A stretch of 14,728 nucleotides of DNA from Alphaproteobacteria bacterium (GTDB lineage: Bacteria > Pseudomonadota > Alphaproteobacteria > SMXP01): positions 1-14,728 of the forward strand of contig JANQLI010000023.1 of the NCBI GenBank assembly GCA_028280675.1, read 5' to 3'. Shown in pieces: positions 6,607 through 13,980 of this stretch; the stretch's first letter is position 1, and every line of letters begins with the position of its first letter. Under the pieces are notes generated by a model that had not been told where the DNA came from, did no database searches, and was given only the letters and a program-made list of their open reading frames with translations. Both the position numbers and the translations under genes were made by a program.

Positions 6607-6738
6607 ATGATGAAAAACATATCCGTATGGACTCTGGCGGCCCTTCTGGCTGTCACACTTGGGCTTTCAAGCTGCGGCAAAAAAGGTGCGCTTGAAACAC
6701 CTGGACCTGAAACACAAAACGAAGAAGAGAATAAATAA
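6607..6738 (+). CDS. lptM: Small LptM/YifL-type lipoprotein
   Basis: A 43-residue lipoprotein. The sequence MMKNISVWTLAALLAVTLG is a signal peptide; the lipobox LSSC places the lipidated cysteine at residue 23, followed by GKKGALETPGPE and an acidic tail. The C-G-x-K-G-x-L pattern directly after the lipid cysteine matches the family named LptM in Escherichia coli, known to help the LptDE lipopolysaccharide translocon mature. The mature part here is only about 21 residues, shorter than the enteric protein. A GGAG site (6597-6600) lies six bases before ATG 6607; ATG 6610 is the next possible start. The gene sits 42 bases before lysA, a placement I recall for these small lipoproteins in alphaproteobacteria and enterics. 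Function in this organism is by family only. Confidence 0.85.
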   Translation: MMKNISVWTLAALLAVTLGLSSCGKKGALETPGPETQNEEENK

Positions 6739-6780
6739 CGCCGTCATTGGGCGGTCACTCTCTCGTAGTAAAGACGATTT

Positions 6781-8049
6781 ATGCACCATTTTGACTATCA
6801 GAACGGCGTGATGCATGCCGAAGATGTTCCGCTTACGGATATTGCGGCACAAGTGGGCACGCCGTTTTATTGCTATACGCACGCCACGATCGCACGGCAC
6901 TATCAGGTGTTTCGTGAAGCCTTTGCGGCGGGCGATACCCTTGTGGCGTATTCGATCAAAGCCAATTCCAATTTAGCTGTTGTCAAAACGCTCGCCGATT
7001 TGGGCTCAGGCGCGGACGTGGTGTCGGAAGGCGAGCTGCGACGGGCGCTTGCTGCAGGCATTCCCGCTAACAAAATTGTCTTCTCGGGTGTTGGTAAAAC
7101 ACGGCAAGAAATGAAAGCCGCGCTGGAAGCAGGGATTTATCAATTCAACGTCGAATCCGAGCCGGAATTGGAAGCCTTAAATGAGGTTGCGGTTGGACTG
7201 AATATACAAGCCCCCATCACCTTGCGGGTTAATCCTGACGTTGACGCGGAAACCCATGCCAAAATCACCACCGGCACATCAGAAAACAAATTCGGTATTC
7301 CATGGCAGCGGGCCCGCGCCGTCTATGCGCGCGCCGGAGAATTGCCGGGTATCGACGTTGTCGGTCTCGATATGCATATCGGCAGCCAAATCACAAAATT
7401 AGCTCCTTTTGAAGCGGCCTTTGCCAAAGCTGTGGAACTGGTCAAAAGCTTGCGCAGTGATGGCCATGCGATTTCACGCCTTGATTTGGGCGGAGGCCTT
7501 GGCATTCCCTATGAAAGCGGCAATGAACTGCCACCGCATCCAGATGAATATGCGCGGTTGATTCAAGATTTAACGGCAGATCTCGGCGTGCAGCTTATCT
7601 TCGAGCCGGGCCGTGTCATTATGGGAAATGCAGGCATTTTGGTGTCCCGCGTGGTTTACGCCAAACATGGAGAAGCGCGCAATTTTCTGATCTTAGATGC
7701 AGCGATGAACGATCTTATCCGCCCGGCGCTTTATGACGCGCATCATGACATCCTTCCGGTACAGAAACCTGCAGAAACTGCCACAAAATCGCCTTTTGAC
7801 GTGGTTGGCCCGGTCTGCGAAACTGGGGATACATTTGCACGCCATCGTGATTTGCCTGATCTCGCGGAAGGTGATCTGGTGGCGATTATGTCCGCAGGGG
7901 CATATGGCGCGGTTCAAGCAGGTGAATACAACACACGGCCGCGCATTCCTGAGGTCTTGGTCAAGGGACGGGACATGGCCGTGATCCACGACCGGCCAAC
8001 CTATGAGGACATGTTAGCAAGAGATAAACTGGCCCCTTGGCAGACTTAA
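6781..8049 (+). CDS. lysA: Diaminopimelate decarboxylase
   Basis: Decarboxylates meso-diaminopimelate to L-lysine, the last step of lysine synthesis; a PLP-dependent, fold-type III (alanine racemase-like) dimeric enzyme in the cytoplasm. The 422 residues match the family. PLP lysine K60 is in VAYSIKANSN. The barrel carries the motif DMHIGSQI with H199, the phosphate-binding glycine loop GGGLG (237-241) and EPGR (275-278). The C-terminal beta domain supplies GPVCETGDTFARHRDLP with C346 and E347, which reach into the partner's active site, and then SAGAYGAVQ with Y375. ATG 6781 gives the normal N-terminus (HHFDYQNGVMHAEDVPL) although the ribosome-binding site is weak. It follows lptM by 42 bases and precedes the 922-residue membrane protein by 37 bases, probably one transcript. 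Confidence 0.97.
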   Translation: MHHFDYQNGVMHAEDVPLTDIAAQVGTPFYCYTHATIARHYQVFREAFAAGDTLVAYSIKANSNLAVVKTLADLGSGADVVSEGELRRALAAGIPANKIVFSGVGKTRQEMKAALEAGIYQFNVESEPELEALNEVAVGLNIQAPITLRVNPDVDAETHAKITTGTSENKFGIPWQRARAVYARAGELPGIDVVGLDMHIGSQITKLAPFEAAFAKAVELVKSLRSDGHAISRLDLGGGLGIPYESGNELPPHPDEYARLIQDLTADLGVQLIFEPGRVIMGNAGILVSRVVYAKHGEARNFLILDAAMNDLIRPALYDAHHDILPVQKPAETATKSPFDVVGPVCETGDTFARHRDLPDLAEGDLVAIMSAGAYGAVQAGEYNTRPRIPEVLVKGRDMAVIHDRPTYEDMLARDKLAPWQT

Positions 8050-8086
8050 AGATCGCGGCGCGTAACACAAGGATGAGAGGTCATCA

Positions 8087-10855
8087 GTGACGACAAAGGA
8101 CTCGCAACACACGTTCTCCTTTGATGAAGAGACTCTCTCACGGCGCCTGGGCTATTACAAGGCGCTGGCAAAAGGCGCGATCTTTTGGGAACGCTTATGG
8201 CCGGCGCTCTGGCCCGCATGGGGCATTGTAAGCCTCCTCCTTATTGTGACTTTGTTTCATCTTTGGAGCTGGCTGCCGACTTGGCTCCACATCCTTGCGC
8301 TTGTGACGCTGGTCTTTGTGGCTACCTTCAGTCTGATCGCCAAGCTGCGGTATCTCACATGGCCCACAGATGATGAAGCGATCCGGCGTTTAGAATTAAA
8401 AAGCGGTCTTCGCCATCGCCCGCTCTCAGCGCTCTCCGATACGTTAGCCGAAGCAGAAAACGCAGAAGATGATCCCACTCATCATTCCCTTTGGCGCGCC
8501 TATCAACAACGGGCGCGGGACAGCGTGCGTATCCTCAAACCCGGTCGCCCGCAATCCGATCTCGCCCGGCAAGACCCTTACGCAGTGCGTGTCGCAGTAG
8601 TGTTGGCGCTTTTTGTTAGCGTCATCTTGTCAGACGCCGATTGGAAAACCGCCTTTCAAAAAGCGGCGATTCCAAATTGGCAAGCAGGAGAAACAACCGC
8701 ACTGACCATTGATGCTTGGGTGAACCCGCCAGCTTATACAGGCGTTGCGCCGATCTTTCTGACCCGTGATCAGAGTCTCAGCACCACCGACACCACGCAA
8801 AAAGTCCCCAGCGGATCACGTCTTGTCATTCGCACGATTGGTCATGAAAAGGCGCCGCAGCTCAACTATCTTCCCGCGTACCTTGCTGAAGATATTGCTG
8901 TCGCAGAAACACCCGCAACATTATTTGAAGAAATCGCCCCACTCACCTTTGAATTTGCGCGCGATCTCGATGAAGACGTCAGCGTGATGATCGATGATGG
9001 GCAGGGAACCCAATTGGCATGGGACTTTAAAATCATTCATGACCAAATCCCATCGATCGCTTTCACCGATGATGTCAGCGCCACAGACCGCCAAGTCCTG
9101 AAAGTGCCTTACACGCTTCTTGATGATTACGGCGTCGTCAACAGTGTGGCGACAATCAAACTGAAAACAAAGACGCAGACGATCACAGCGCGGGAGCCCG
9201 TTGATGACAAAAGCACCCCTGCTGATAAGGATGTTGTTGCGCGCATTGATTTGATGCCAGAGGAGGCGCGCCAAACGCCAAGTCTAGGCCTTGATGAGCT
9301 TGACCCCATCGTGATCGAATTGCCTCTTCCAGCGTTCCGCACGAAACGCGCAACTGACGAGGTCTATGAAGATCTTACTTCGCATCCATGGGCAGGATTA
9401 GATGCAACCATACAACTGTCGGCGCAGGATGAGACCGGACAAACCGGTTATAGTGAAACGCAATCCTTCGTGATTCCAGAACGTCAGTTTAATGATGCTC
9501 TCGCACGCGCCGTTATCGAGCAACGCAAATGGCTCGGGCTTTATCCTGAAGACGCGTTGATCGTGGCGGATTACATTGATGCGTTTACACGCGTCCCCGA
9601 AAAATACTTTGGTGATGCCACGGCCTATCTCATGCTGCGGATTGTCTATCACCGTTTGCAAGACCTCACGACCCAAGAGCAACTCGAAAGCACTTATCAG
9701 CTCCTTTGGGATATTGCTATTCGCCTCGAAGATGGAAATCTGACTCTTGCGGCACAGCAAATTCGTGACCTGCAACGCGAGCTGATGGATGCACTGGCCG
9801 ATAACAAACCGCAAGATGAGATCGATAAAATCATCGCCGCTTTACGGGACGTCATCAATCAATACCGCCAGGCGTTGATTGAACAAGGCCTCGCAGATAT
9901 GCAACGCGGCCAAATGCCTGAGCAAATGCCGGACATGAACAACGCGCCCAGTGCTGGCGACCGCATTGAAGAGCTGCTCAAAGCCCTTGAGGATATGCTG
10001 CGCGCGGGCGATATGGCAGGCGCACAAGAGATTATGTCGCAATTGATGGACGCCATGGAAAACATGCAGTTTGGCGGCCTGCAACAAGGCGGCCCTGGCC
10101 AAGGCAATTCACCCATGGACAATGCGCTCAACGGCCTTGGCGACATGATTGGCCGTCAACGCGGGTTGATGGATGAAACATTCCGCCAAGGGCAGCCACA
10201 ACAGGACGGCCAAAACAACGGCTCAGGCCGCGGTGATTTTCGCAATCCCGATCCGTATGGGCGTCCAGGGCAGCAATTCGGACAATCCCTCGAAGACCTG
10301 CTGCGACGCGATCCTTTCGGCTCACGCAACAACCGCAATGAGAATGGACAGGGCAATCCTGCTGAACGCGGCGATCCGCAACCAGGCCTGTCGCAAGATC
10401 AACGCGGTCTCCAACAAGAACTTGAGCAAATGCTCGGCGATCTCGAGAATCAAAATGTTGACCGGCCGGATGCACTTAACCGCGCCTTACAAGCGATGGA
10501 AGAAGCTGCGCGTGACCTCGCCGAAGGTGATCTGGCTGGCGCCTTGGACAATCAAAACCAAGCCATTGATCAAATGCGCCAGGGTGCGCAAGAAATGGCT
10601 CAAGCTCTGCTTGAGCAAATGCAAACACAAATCGGCGAACAGCAAGAGGGACGCCGTGATGGTGAGGAGCGTGATCCTTTAGGACGCGCGCAGGCAGGTA
10701 ATGGCGCTCAGATTGGCGATTCAGTGAAAGTGCCGGAAGAACGCGACCTGCAGCGGGCGCGAGAAATTCTTGAAGAACTGCGCCGCCGCGCCAGCGAGCT
10801 TAATCGCTCTGTGGAAGAGCTCGATTATCTGGAACGACTCTTAAGACGCTTCTAG
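8087..10855 (+). CDS. Large membrane protein of the TIGR02302/DUF4175 family, function unknown
   Basis: A 922-residue protein of a family found mainly in alphaproteobacteria, with no established role. Two hydrophobic helices lie at about 43-60 and 66-86 and a third at about 167-182. Then comes a periplasm-like region of beta character (about 195-470) containing YTLLDDYGVV, and a helical region (about 480-600). From about 585 to 865 the sequence is rich in Gln, Met, Asp, Gly and Asn with repeated helical heptad-like blocks. It closes with a conserved charged helix (about 876-922) reading PEERDLQRAREILEELRRRA and ending EELDYLERLLRRF. The start is GTG 8087, with GAGAGG (8075-8080) six bases upstream. 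The gene follows lysA closely and ends in a stop interlocked with that of the convergent zinc-ribbon gene. The context of LptM, FtsEX and PlsC suggests an envelope role, which is inference. Confidence 0.88.
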   Translation: MTTKDSQHTFSFDEETLSRRLGYYKALAKGAIFWERLWPALWPAWGIVSLLLIVTLFHLWSWLPTWLHILALVTLVFVATFSLIAKLRYLTWPTDDEAIRRLELKSGLRHRPLSALSDTLAEAENAEDDPTHHSLWRAYQQRARDSVRILKPGRPQSDLARQDPYAVRVAVVLALFVSVILSDADWKTAFQKAAIPNWQAGETTALTIDAWVNPPAYTGVAPIFLTRDQSLSTTDTTQKVPSGSRLVIRTIGHEKAPQLNYLPAYLAEDIAVAETPATLFEEIAPLTFEFARDLDEDVSVMIDDGQGTQLAWDFKIIHDQIPSIAFTDDVSATDRQVLKVPYTLLDDYGVVNSVATIKLKTKTQTITAREPVDDKSTPADKDVVARIDLMPEEARQTPSLGLDELDPIVIELPLPAFRTKRATDEVYEDLTSHPWAGLDATIQLSAQDETGQTGYSETQSFVIPERQFNDALARAVIEQRKWLGLYPEDALIVADYIDAFTRVPEKYFGDATAYLMLRIVYHRLQDLTTQEQLESTYQLLWDIAIRLEDGNLTLAAQQIRDLQRELMDALADNKPQDEIDKIIAALRDVINQYRQALIEQGLADMQRGQMPEQMPDMNNAPSAGDRIEELLKALEDMLRAGDMAGAQEIMSQLMDAMENMQFGGLQQGGPGQGNSPMDNALNGLGDMIGRQRGLMDETFRQGQPQQDGQNNGSGRGDFRNPDPYGRPGQQFGQSLEDLLRRDPFGSRNNRNENGQGNPAERGDPQPGLSQDQRGLQQELEQMLGDLENQNVDRPDALNRALQAMEEAARDLAEGDLAGALDNQNQAIDQMRQGAQEMAQALLEQMQTQIGEQQEGRRDGEERDPLGRAQAGNGAQIGDSVKVPEERDLQRAREILEELRRRASELNRSVEELDYLERLLRRF

Positions 10856-11559
10856 GGATTGTCCTCCATCGACATGGTGTCCAATGTCACATCAGCCACA
10901 CCGATCCAAATGTCATGAGCCCGTTCTGGTGGATTATCTGTGTGCGTGACAAAGGGTGACGCCTGATGTGGCTCCAGCTCACGTAAGTCTGTCTGAAACA
11001 CCCAATCCAGAATGGGGCGTTGGCCCGCATCCCGCAAACTGACTTGAAACAGTGGAAGAAGTTTCGGCTCATCGGTGAGATTGACCACCTCACCTTCAAT
11101 CACCAGCACCGTTGTGCCATCTTGAATTTCGTAATGGTAACTGTAATTGCGGATGTCGATCCCCATGGTATTGACCTCTTTGCCAAAGAGACCATAGAGA
11201 GTCGCGCTTTGCGGCCAAAAGCGCACGATCTGTTCACTGTAACTCGTGCCGCCGTAGGCCAAGAGCGCCATGATCAGAACCAGAACCCCCCAACCTGCAA
11301 ACCGCCCCATCTCAAGTGCACGATGGGCGCTATCGGCCGATTGCTCAGCGCGGCGACCAGTATCATGCCCCGCATCGTCGATCACATCTGTCGCGGCATA
11401 ATTGGCGGGAGCTGGCAGCGCTTCCAAAGCATAATCTTCGGGTGGCTCTTGGAACCAGCTATGTTCGCAATTGGCGCAACGCACTTGTCGCCCACTCGGC
11501 TGAAAAGTTGCGGAATCCGCCATATAACGGGTGGCACAGGATGGGCAAGTAATGATCAT
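10852..11559 (-). CDS. MJ0042-type zinc-ribbon, single-pass membrane protein
   Basis: A 235-residue protein with an N-terminal zinc ribbon formed by C5/C8 (ITCPSCATRY) and C28/C31 (VRCANCEHSWF), the MJ0042/zinc_ribbon_5 pattern. A variable acidic linker (about 40-85) follows, then one membrane helix (about 88-104) and a C-terminal domain of beta character (about 115-235) of the DUF3426 kind. By topology the ribbon would be cytoplasmic and the C-terminal domain periplasmic. The binding partner is unknown; a regulatory or scaffold role is a guess. The gene is divergent from ftsE, a neighbourhood I recall in many alphaproteobacteria. Its TAG stop occupies 10854-10852 and shares the palindrome CTAG with the stop of the 922-residue protein. 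The ribosome-binding site before ATG 11559 is weak, but the start is fixed by the ribbon, which begins at residue 5. Confidence 0.87.
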   Translation of the reverse strand: MIITCPSCATRYMADSATFQPSGRQVRCANCEHSWFQEPPEDYALEALPAPANYAATDVIDDAGHDTGRRAEQSADSAHRALEMGRFAGWGVLVLIMALLAYGGTSYSEQIVRFWPQSATLYGLFGKEVNTMGIDIRNYSYHYEIQDGTTVLVIEGEVVNLTDEPKLLPLFQVSLRDAGQRPILDWVFQTDLRELEPHQASPFVTHTDNPPERAHDIWIGVADVTLDTMSMEDNP

Positions 11560-11583
11560 TGCGGTCTATCGATAGGGACTAAC

Positions 11584-11612
11584 GTCACTGCATACATGGT
11601 CACTGATGTATG
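11584..11612. promoter_or_regulatory. Direct and inverted repeats in the ftsE/zinc-ribbon divergent region
   Basis: GTCACTG occurs at 11584-11590 and again at 11599-11605, a 15-base period. CATACAT (11591-11597) and ATGTATG (11606-11612) form a perfect 7-bp inverted repeat with an 8-base spacer. The result is GTCACTG-CATACAT-G-GTCACTG-ATGTATG. It lies in the 165-base gap between the divergent starts at 11559 and 11725, where promoters for both genes must lie, and just before TATAGT (11615-11620), a possible -10 element for ftsE without a good -35. A shared regulator-binding site is possible; the repeats are seen, the role is inferred. Confidence 0.35.
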
Positions 11613-11724
11613 TTTATAGTTAATTTAATGACAAGAGCGTTAATGGTTTCTTTCCAAAGTGGGGCCGAAGCAGGTAAAACCCTACATTCGCTTGCTTTTT
11701 CAGCGCCGCAGGAGTTGTTGGTCA

Positions 11725-12408
11725 GTGATACGATTTGAAAATGTGGGAATCCGATACGGCGATGACGCTGAAATCCTGCGCGATGTCAGTTTTCATCTCG
11801 AACCGGGTTCATTTCATTTTCTCACTGGGCCATCAGGCGCTGGGAAAACATCGCTCTTGAAACTCATGTATCTCTCGCGGCGGCCCTCGCGCGGGCTGAT
11901 CCACCTGTTTGGCCAGGACCTCTCGCAAATTGAACGTGCGCAATTGCCGGATCTGCGGCGGCGCATCGGTGTGGTGTTTCAGGATTTCCATCTTTTGGAA
12001 CACCTGTCGGTGTTTGACAATGTCGCCTTGCCGCTGCGCATTGCCGGGCAAAGCGTGCGGGAATATCGTGAAGATGTGGAAGAATTGTTGAATTGGGTGG
12101 GACTTGGGGATTGCATGTCGGCGCATCCCTCAACCCTGTCTGGCGGGGAACAACAACGTATTGCGATCGCCCGCGCTGTTGTCGCCCAGCCTGATCTGCT
12201 TCTTGCAGATGAACCGACAGGCAATGTGGATGACGTGATCGGCCAACGCCTGATGCATCTTTTTGTTGAACTCAATCGTCTCGGCACAACAATTGTCATT
12301 GCCACCCACAACCAAGACCAAGTACGCAAAGTGGCCGCGCCAACTTTGCGTCTGCAAAATGGACAGTTGACCCTGATGCCGGCACTCTCTTCGGGAAGGG
12401 TGTCGTGA
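11725..12408 (+). CDS. ftsE: Cell division ATP-binding protein FtsE
   Basis: ATPase subunit of the FtsEX ABC-type complex, which works at the division septum and controls peptidoglycan hydrolases through conformational change of FtsX. It has 227 residues from GTG 11725. Walker A is GPSGAGKT (35-42), the Q-loop is VFQDFHLL (Q86), the ABC signature is LSGGEQQR (138-145), Walker B is LLLADEP (158-164) and the H-loop histidine is H195 in IATHNQD. All catalytic residues are intact. The frame is open further upstream to GTG 11659, but GTG 11725 gives the normal FtsE start (xIRFENVGIRYG) with AGGAG (11710-11714) ten bases before it; the upstream residues look like translated leader. The TGA stop overlaps the ATG of ftsX by one base, so the two are likely translationally coupled. 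Confidence 0.95.
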   Translation: MIRFENVGIRYGDDAEILRDVSFHLEPGSFHFLTGPSGAGKTSLLKLMYLSRRPSRGLIHLFGQDLSQIERAQLPDLRRRIGVVFQDFHLLEHLSVFDNVALPLRIAGQSVREYREDVEELLNWVGLGDCMSAHPSTLSGGEQQRIAIARAVVAQPDLLLADEPTGNVDDVIGQRLMHLFVELNRLGTTIVIATHNQDQVRKVAAPTLRLQNGQLTLMPALSSGRVS

Positions 12409-13385
12409 TGACAGACTTACTTGAGAAAAACGCGCTCTCCCGGTCGGCCCTCAAGGATCATTTTGCCACTGCGTTAGGATATATGCGCGGCGAGATGAGC
12501 ATTTTGCCCCCCAAAACGGTCACCAATGCGTCCATGCTGATGGTGATCAGTATCATGTGTTATTTGGCGACTCTCACACTGAGTGGCGTTTTGGCGCTGA
12601 ACGCGGCCGCCTCTGGCTGGACGTCAGAGCTCTCACGCAGCCTCACCGTGCAATTGTCATCGGTCTCGGCCCTTTCAGCAGAAAGCGAAACATCCGCACG
12701 TGAAATTGAAAAAGCGCTGACAATTCTCAACACCACGGAAGGCGTCGCCCAAGCCACACCCATTAATCGCAGCCAAGCCACAGCCATGTTGGAGCCCTGG
12801 CTGGGAGAAGGCAATATTGCAGACGATCTGCCAATCCCGCAATTGATTGAAGTCACGCTGACGGAAGATGCAATGCTGGACATCACTGCATTGGAACAAG
12901 CCTTACAGGACGCCATTCCCGCCAGCAAAATCGACGACCACACCGAGTGGAATGCAGAGATCCTGGTGTTTGCTGATTTTATCAAATCTGTCGCCGTTCT
13001 CGTGCTCGCCCTCATTCTCTTAAGCACAATCGCGATGATTATTTTTGCAACACGCGCGGGATTGGAAACCCGGCAAGATCTTGTCGAGGTGCTGCATTTG
13101 ATTGGCGCACAGGATGACTTCATCGCCACAGAATTTCAAAAGCAATTTTTTTATCTGGGATTCAAAGCCGTGATCATGGCTTTTATAGCGACATTTGTCA
13201 CTCTGGTGATCTTGGGCATCACGACAGATGTCATGAGCCCCGCTTCCACGATTACGCTTATTCCGCCCCTGACACTGCCGTGGAGCAGCCTCTTCAGTTT
13301 ATTGCTGGTGCCGGTGATGGTTCTGGCCGTGATCCTTTTGACGGCACGGCTCACCGTTTTTCATGCCCTGCGTCAACGGCTCTAA
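12408..13385 (+). CDS. ftsX: Cell division protein FtsX
   Basis: Membrane subunit of FtsEX, 325 residues. The four-helix layout of the family is visible: one helix at about 43-65, a periplasmic domain at about 66-190, then helices at about 194-214, 247-273 and 294-316. The periplasmic domain contains LPIPQLIEVTL (141-151), a conserved block in FtsX, and the cytoplasmic loop holds EVLHLIGAQDDFIATEFQ (227-244), the typical coupling segment contacting FtsE. The N-terminal cytoplasmic part is about 40 residues. ATG 12408 overlaps the ftsE stop (TGATG); GTG 12405 directly before it is an alternative adding one residue. GGAAGGG (12394-12400) lies seven bases upstream. In enterics FtsX recruits EnvC; no such partner is in this window, and alphaproteobacterial partners differ. 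Confidence 0.93.
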   Translation: MTDLLEKNALSRSALKDHFATALGYMRGEMSILPPKTVTNASMLMVISIMCYLATLTLSGVLALNAAASGWTSELSRSLTVQLSSVSALSAESETSAREIEKALTILNTTEGVAQATPINRSQATAMLEPWLGEGNIADDLPIPQLIEVTLTEDAMLDITALEQALQDAIPASKIDDHTEWNAEILVFADFIKSVAVLVLALILLSTIAMIIFATRAGLETRQDLVEVLHLIGAQDDFIATEFQKQFFYLGFKAVIMAFIATFVTLVILGITTDVMSPASTITLIPPLTLPWSSLFSLLLVPVMVLAVILLTARLTVFHALRQRL

Positions 13386-13401
13386 GAGGTGCAGTACGGT
13401 A

Positions 13402-13947
13402 ATGTTAGTGCTTCTTGATCGTGACGGTGTGTTAAACCAAGACAGCGATGCGTTCATCAAAACGCCAGATGAATTTGTGATGCTTGAGGGTGCGGCAGAA
13501 GCCGTCGCACGCCTGAATGCTGCCGGGCATACGGTCGCCATCGTGACAAACCAATCCGGGATTGGCCGCGGGTTACTCACCGAAGATATGTTGCAGAATA
13601 TACACAATAAGTTGAAAAGTGCTTTGCAGGAAAAAGGCGGTCATGTTGACGCCATTTTTTATTGTTCCGATCCCCCATGGAACGCCACACCACGCCGCAA
13701 GCCCGGACCCGGGATGCTGCAAGAAGCGATGGCCCAATTTCGCGCAGGTCCAGAAGACTGTGTGATGATTGGCGATAGCCTGCGCGACCTGCAAGCGGCG
13801 GCGACATTAAACATAAAACGCATTTTGGTGCGCACGGGGAAGGGACAAAAAACGCAAGCCAAAGGATTAAGCCCTGAGGTGCTTCCTGTGGCGGTTTGTG
13901 ATAACCTGGCGGCGGCAGTGGACATGCTGTTAGAGGGGACGCGTTAA
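13402..13947 (+). CDS. gmhB: GmhB-like HAD-IIIA phosphatase (heptose bisphosphatase family), zinc site degenerate
   Basis: A 181-residue HAD phosphatase closest in layout to D-glycero-D-manno-heptose 1,7-bisphosphate 7-phosphatase, which acts in ADP-heptose synthesis for lipopolysaccharide core. The HAD motifs are intact: nucleophile D6 and acid D8 in LLDRDGVLN, T49-N50 in VTNQSGIGRG, K100 in RRKPGPGML and the magnesium aspartate D125 in MIGDSLRDL. In GmhB and HisB-N a structural zinc is held by C-x-H and C-x-C before RKP. Here the region reads FYCSDPPWNATPRRKPG: only C88 remains, with D90, T96 and R98 in the other three positions. ATG 13402 is chosen because the sequence starts directly at the HAD motif; AGAGG (13385-13389) lies twelve bases upstream. 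The gap to ftsX is 16 bases. Another sugar-phosphate substrate is possible, so the symbol is provisional. Confidence 0.75.
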   Translation: MLVLLDRDGVLNQDSDAFIKTPDEFVMLEGAAEAVARLNAAGHTVAIVTNQSGIGRGLLTEDMLQNIHNKLKSALQEKGGHVDAIFYCSDPPWNATPRRKPGPGMLQEAMAQFRAGPEDCVMIGDSLRDLQAAATLNIKRILVRTGKGQKTQAKGLSPEVLPVAVCDNLAAAVDMLLEGTR

Positions 13948-13980
13948 CCATAGAGGACTGAGCATATTGCACAGCCGCTT

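Noticed and set aside
9840..10680. Possible tandem repeat or frameshifted region in the 922-residue gene
   Set aside because: The Gln/Met-rich part is low complexity but the frame continues unbroken to the conserved C-terminal helix, and no exact nucleotide repeat unit is seen.
11020..11619. 199-codon + strand frame opposite the zinc-ribbon gene
   Set aside because: It is antisense to a gene with a clear CxxC/CxxC ribbon and membrane helix; its own translation shows no recognisable motif.
11620..11643. CtrA-type site (TTAA-N7-TTAA) upstream of ftsE
   Set aside because: TTAA occurs at 11620, 11625 and 11640, but no pair has a 7-base spacer; the nearest spacer is 11 bases.
11659..11724. N-terminal extension of FtsE from GTG 11659
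   Set aside because: FtsE homologues start at xIRFENV; the extra 22 residues are basic, non-conserved in character, and the AGGAG site is placed for GTG 11725.
13363..13401. N-terminal extension of the HAD phosphatase from within ftsX
   Set aside because: The earlier ATG lies inside the end of ftsX and would add 13 residues before a family whose members begin at the HAD nucleophile motif.
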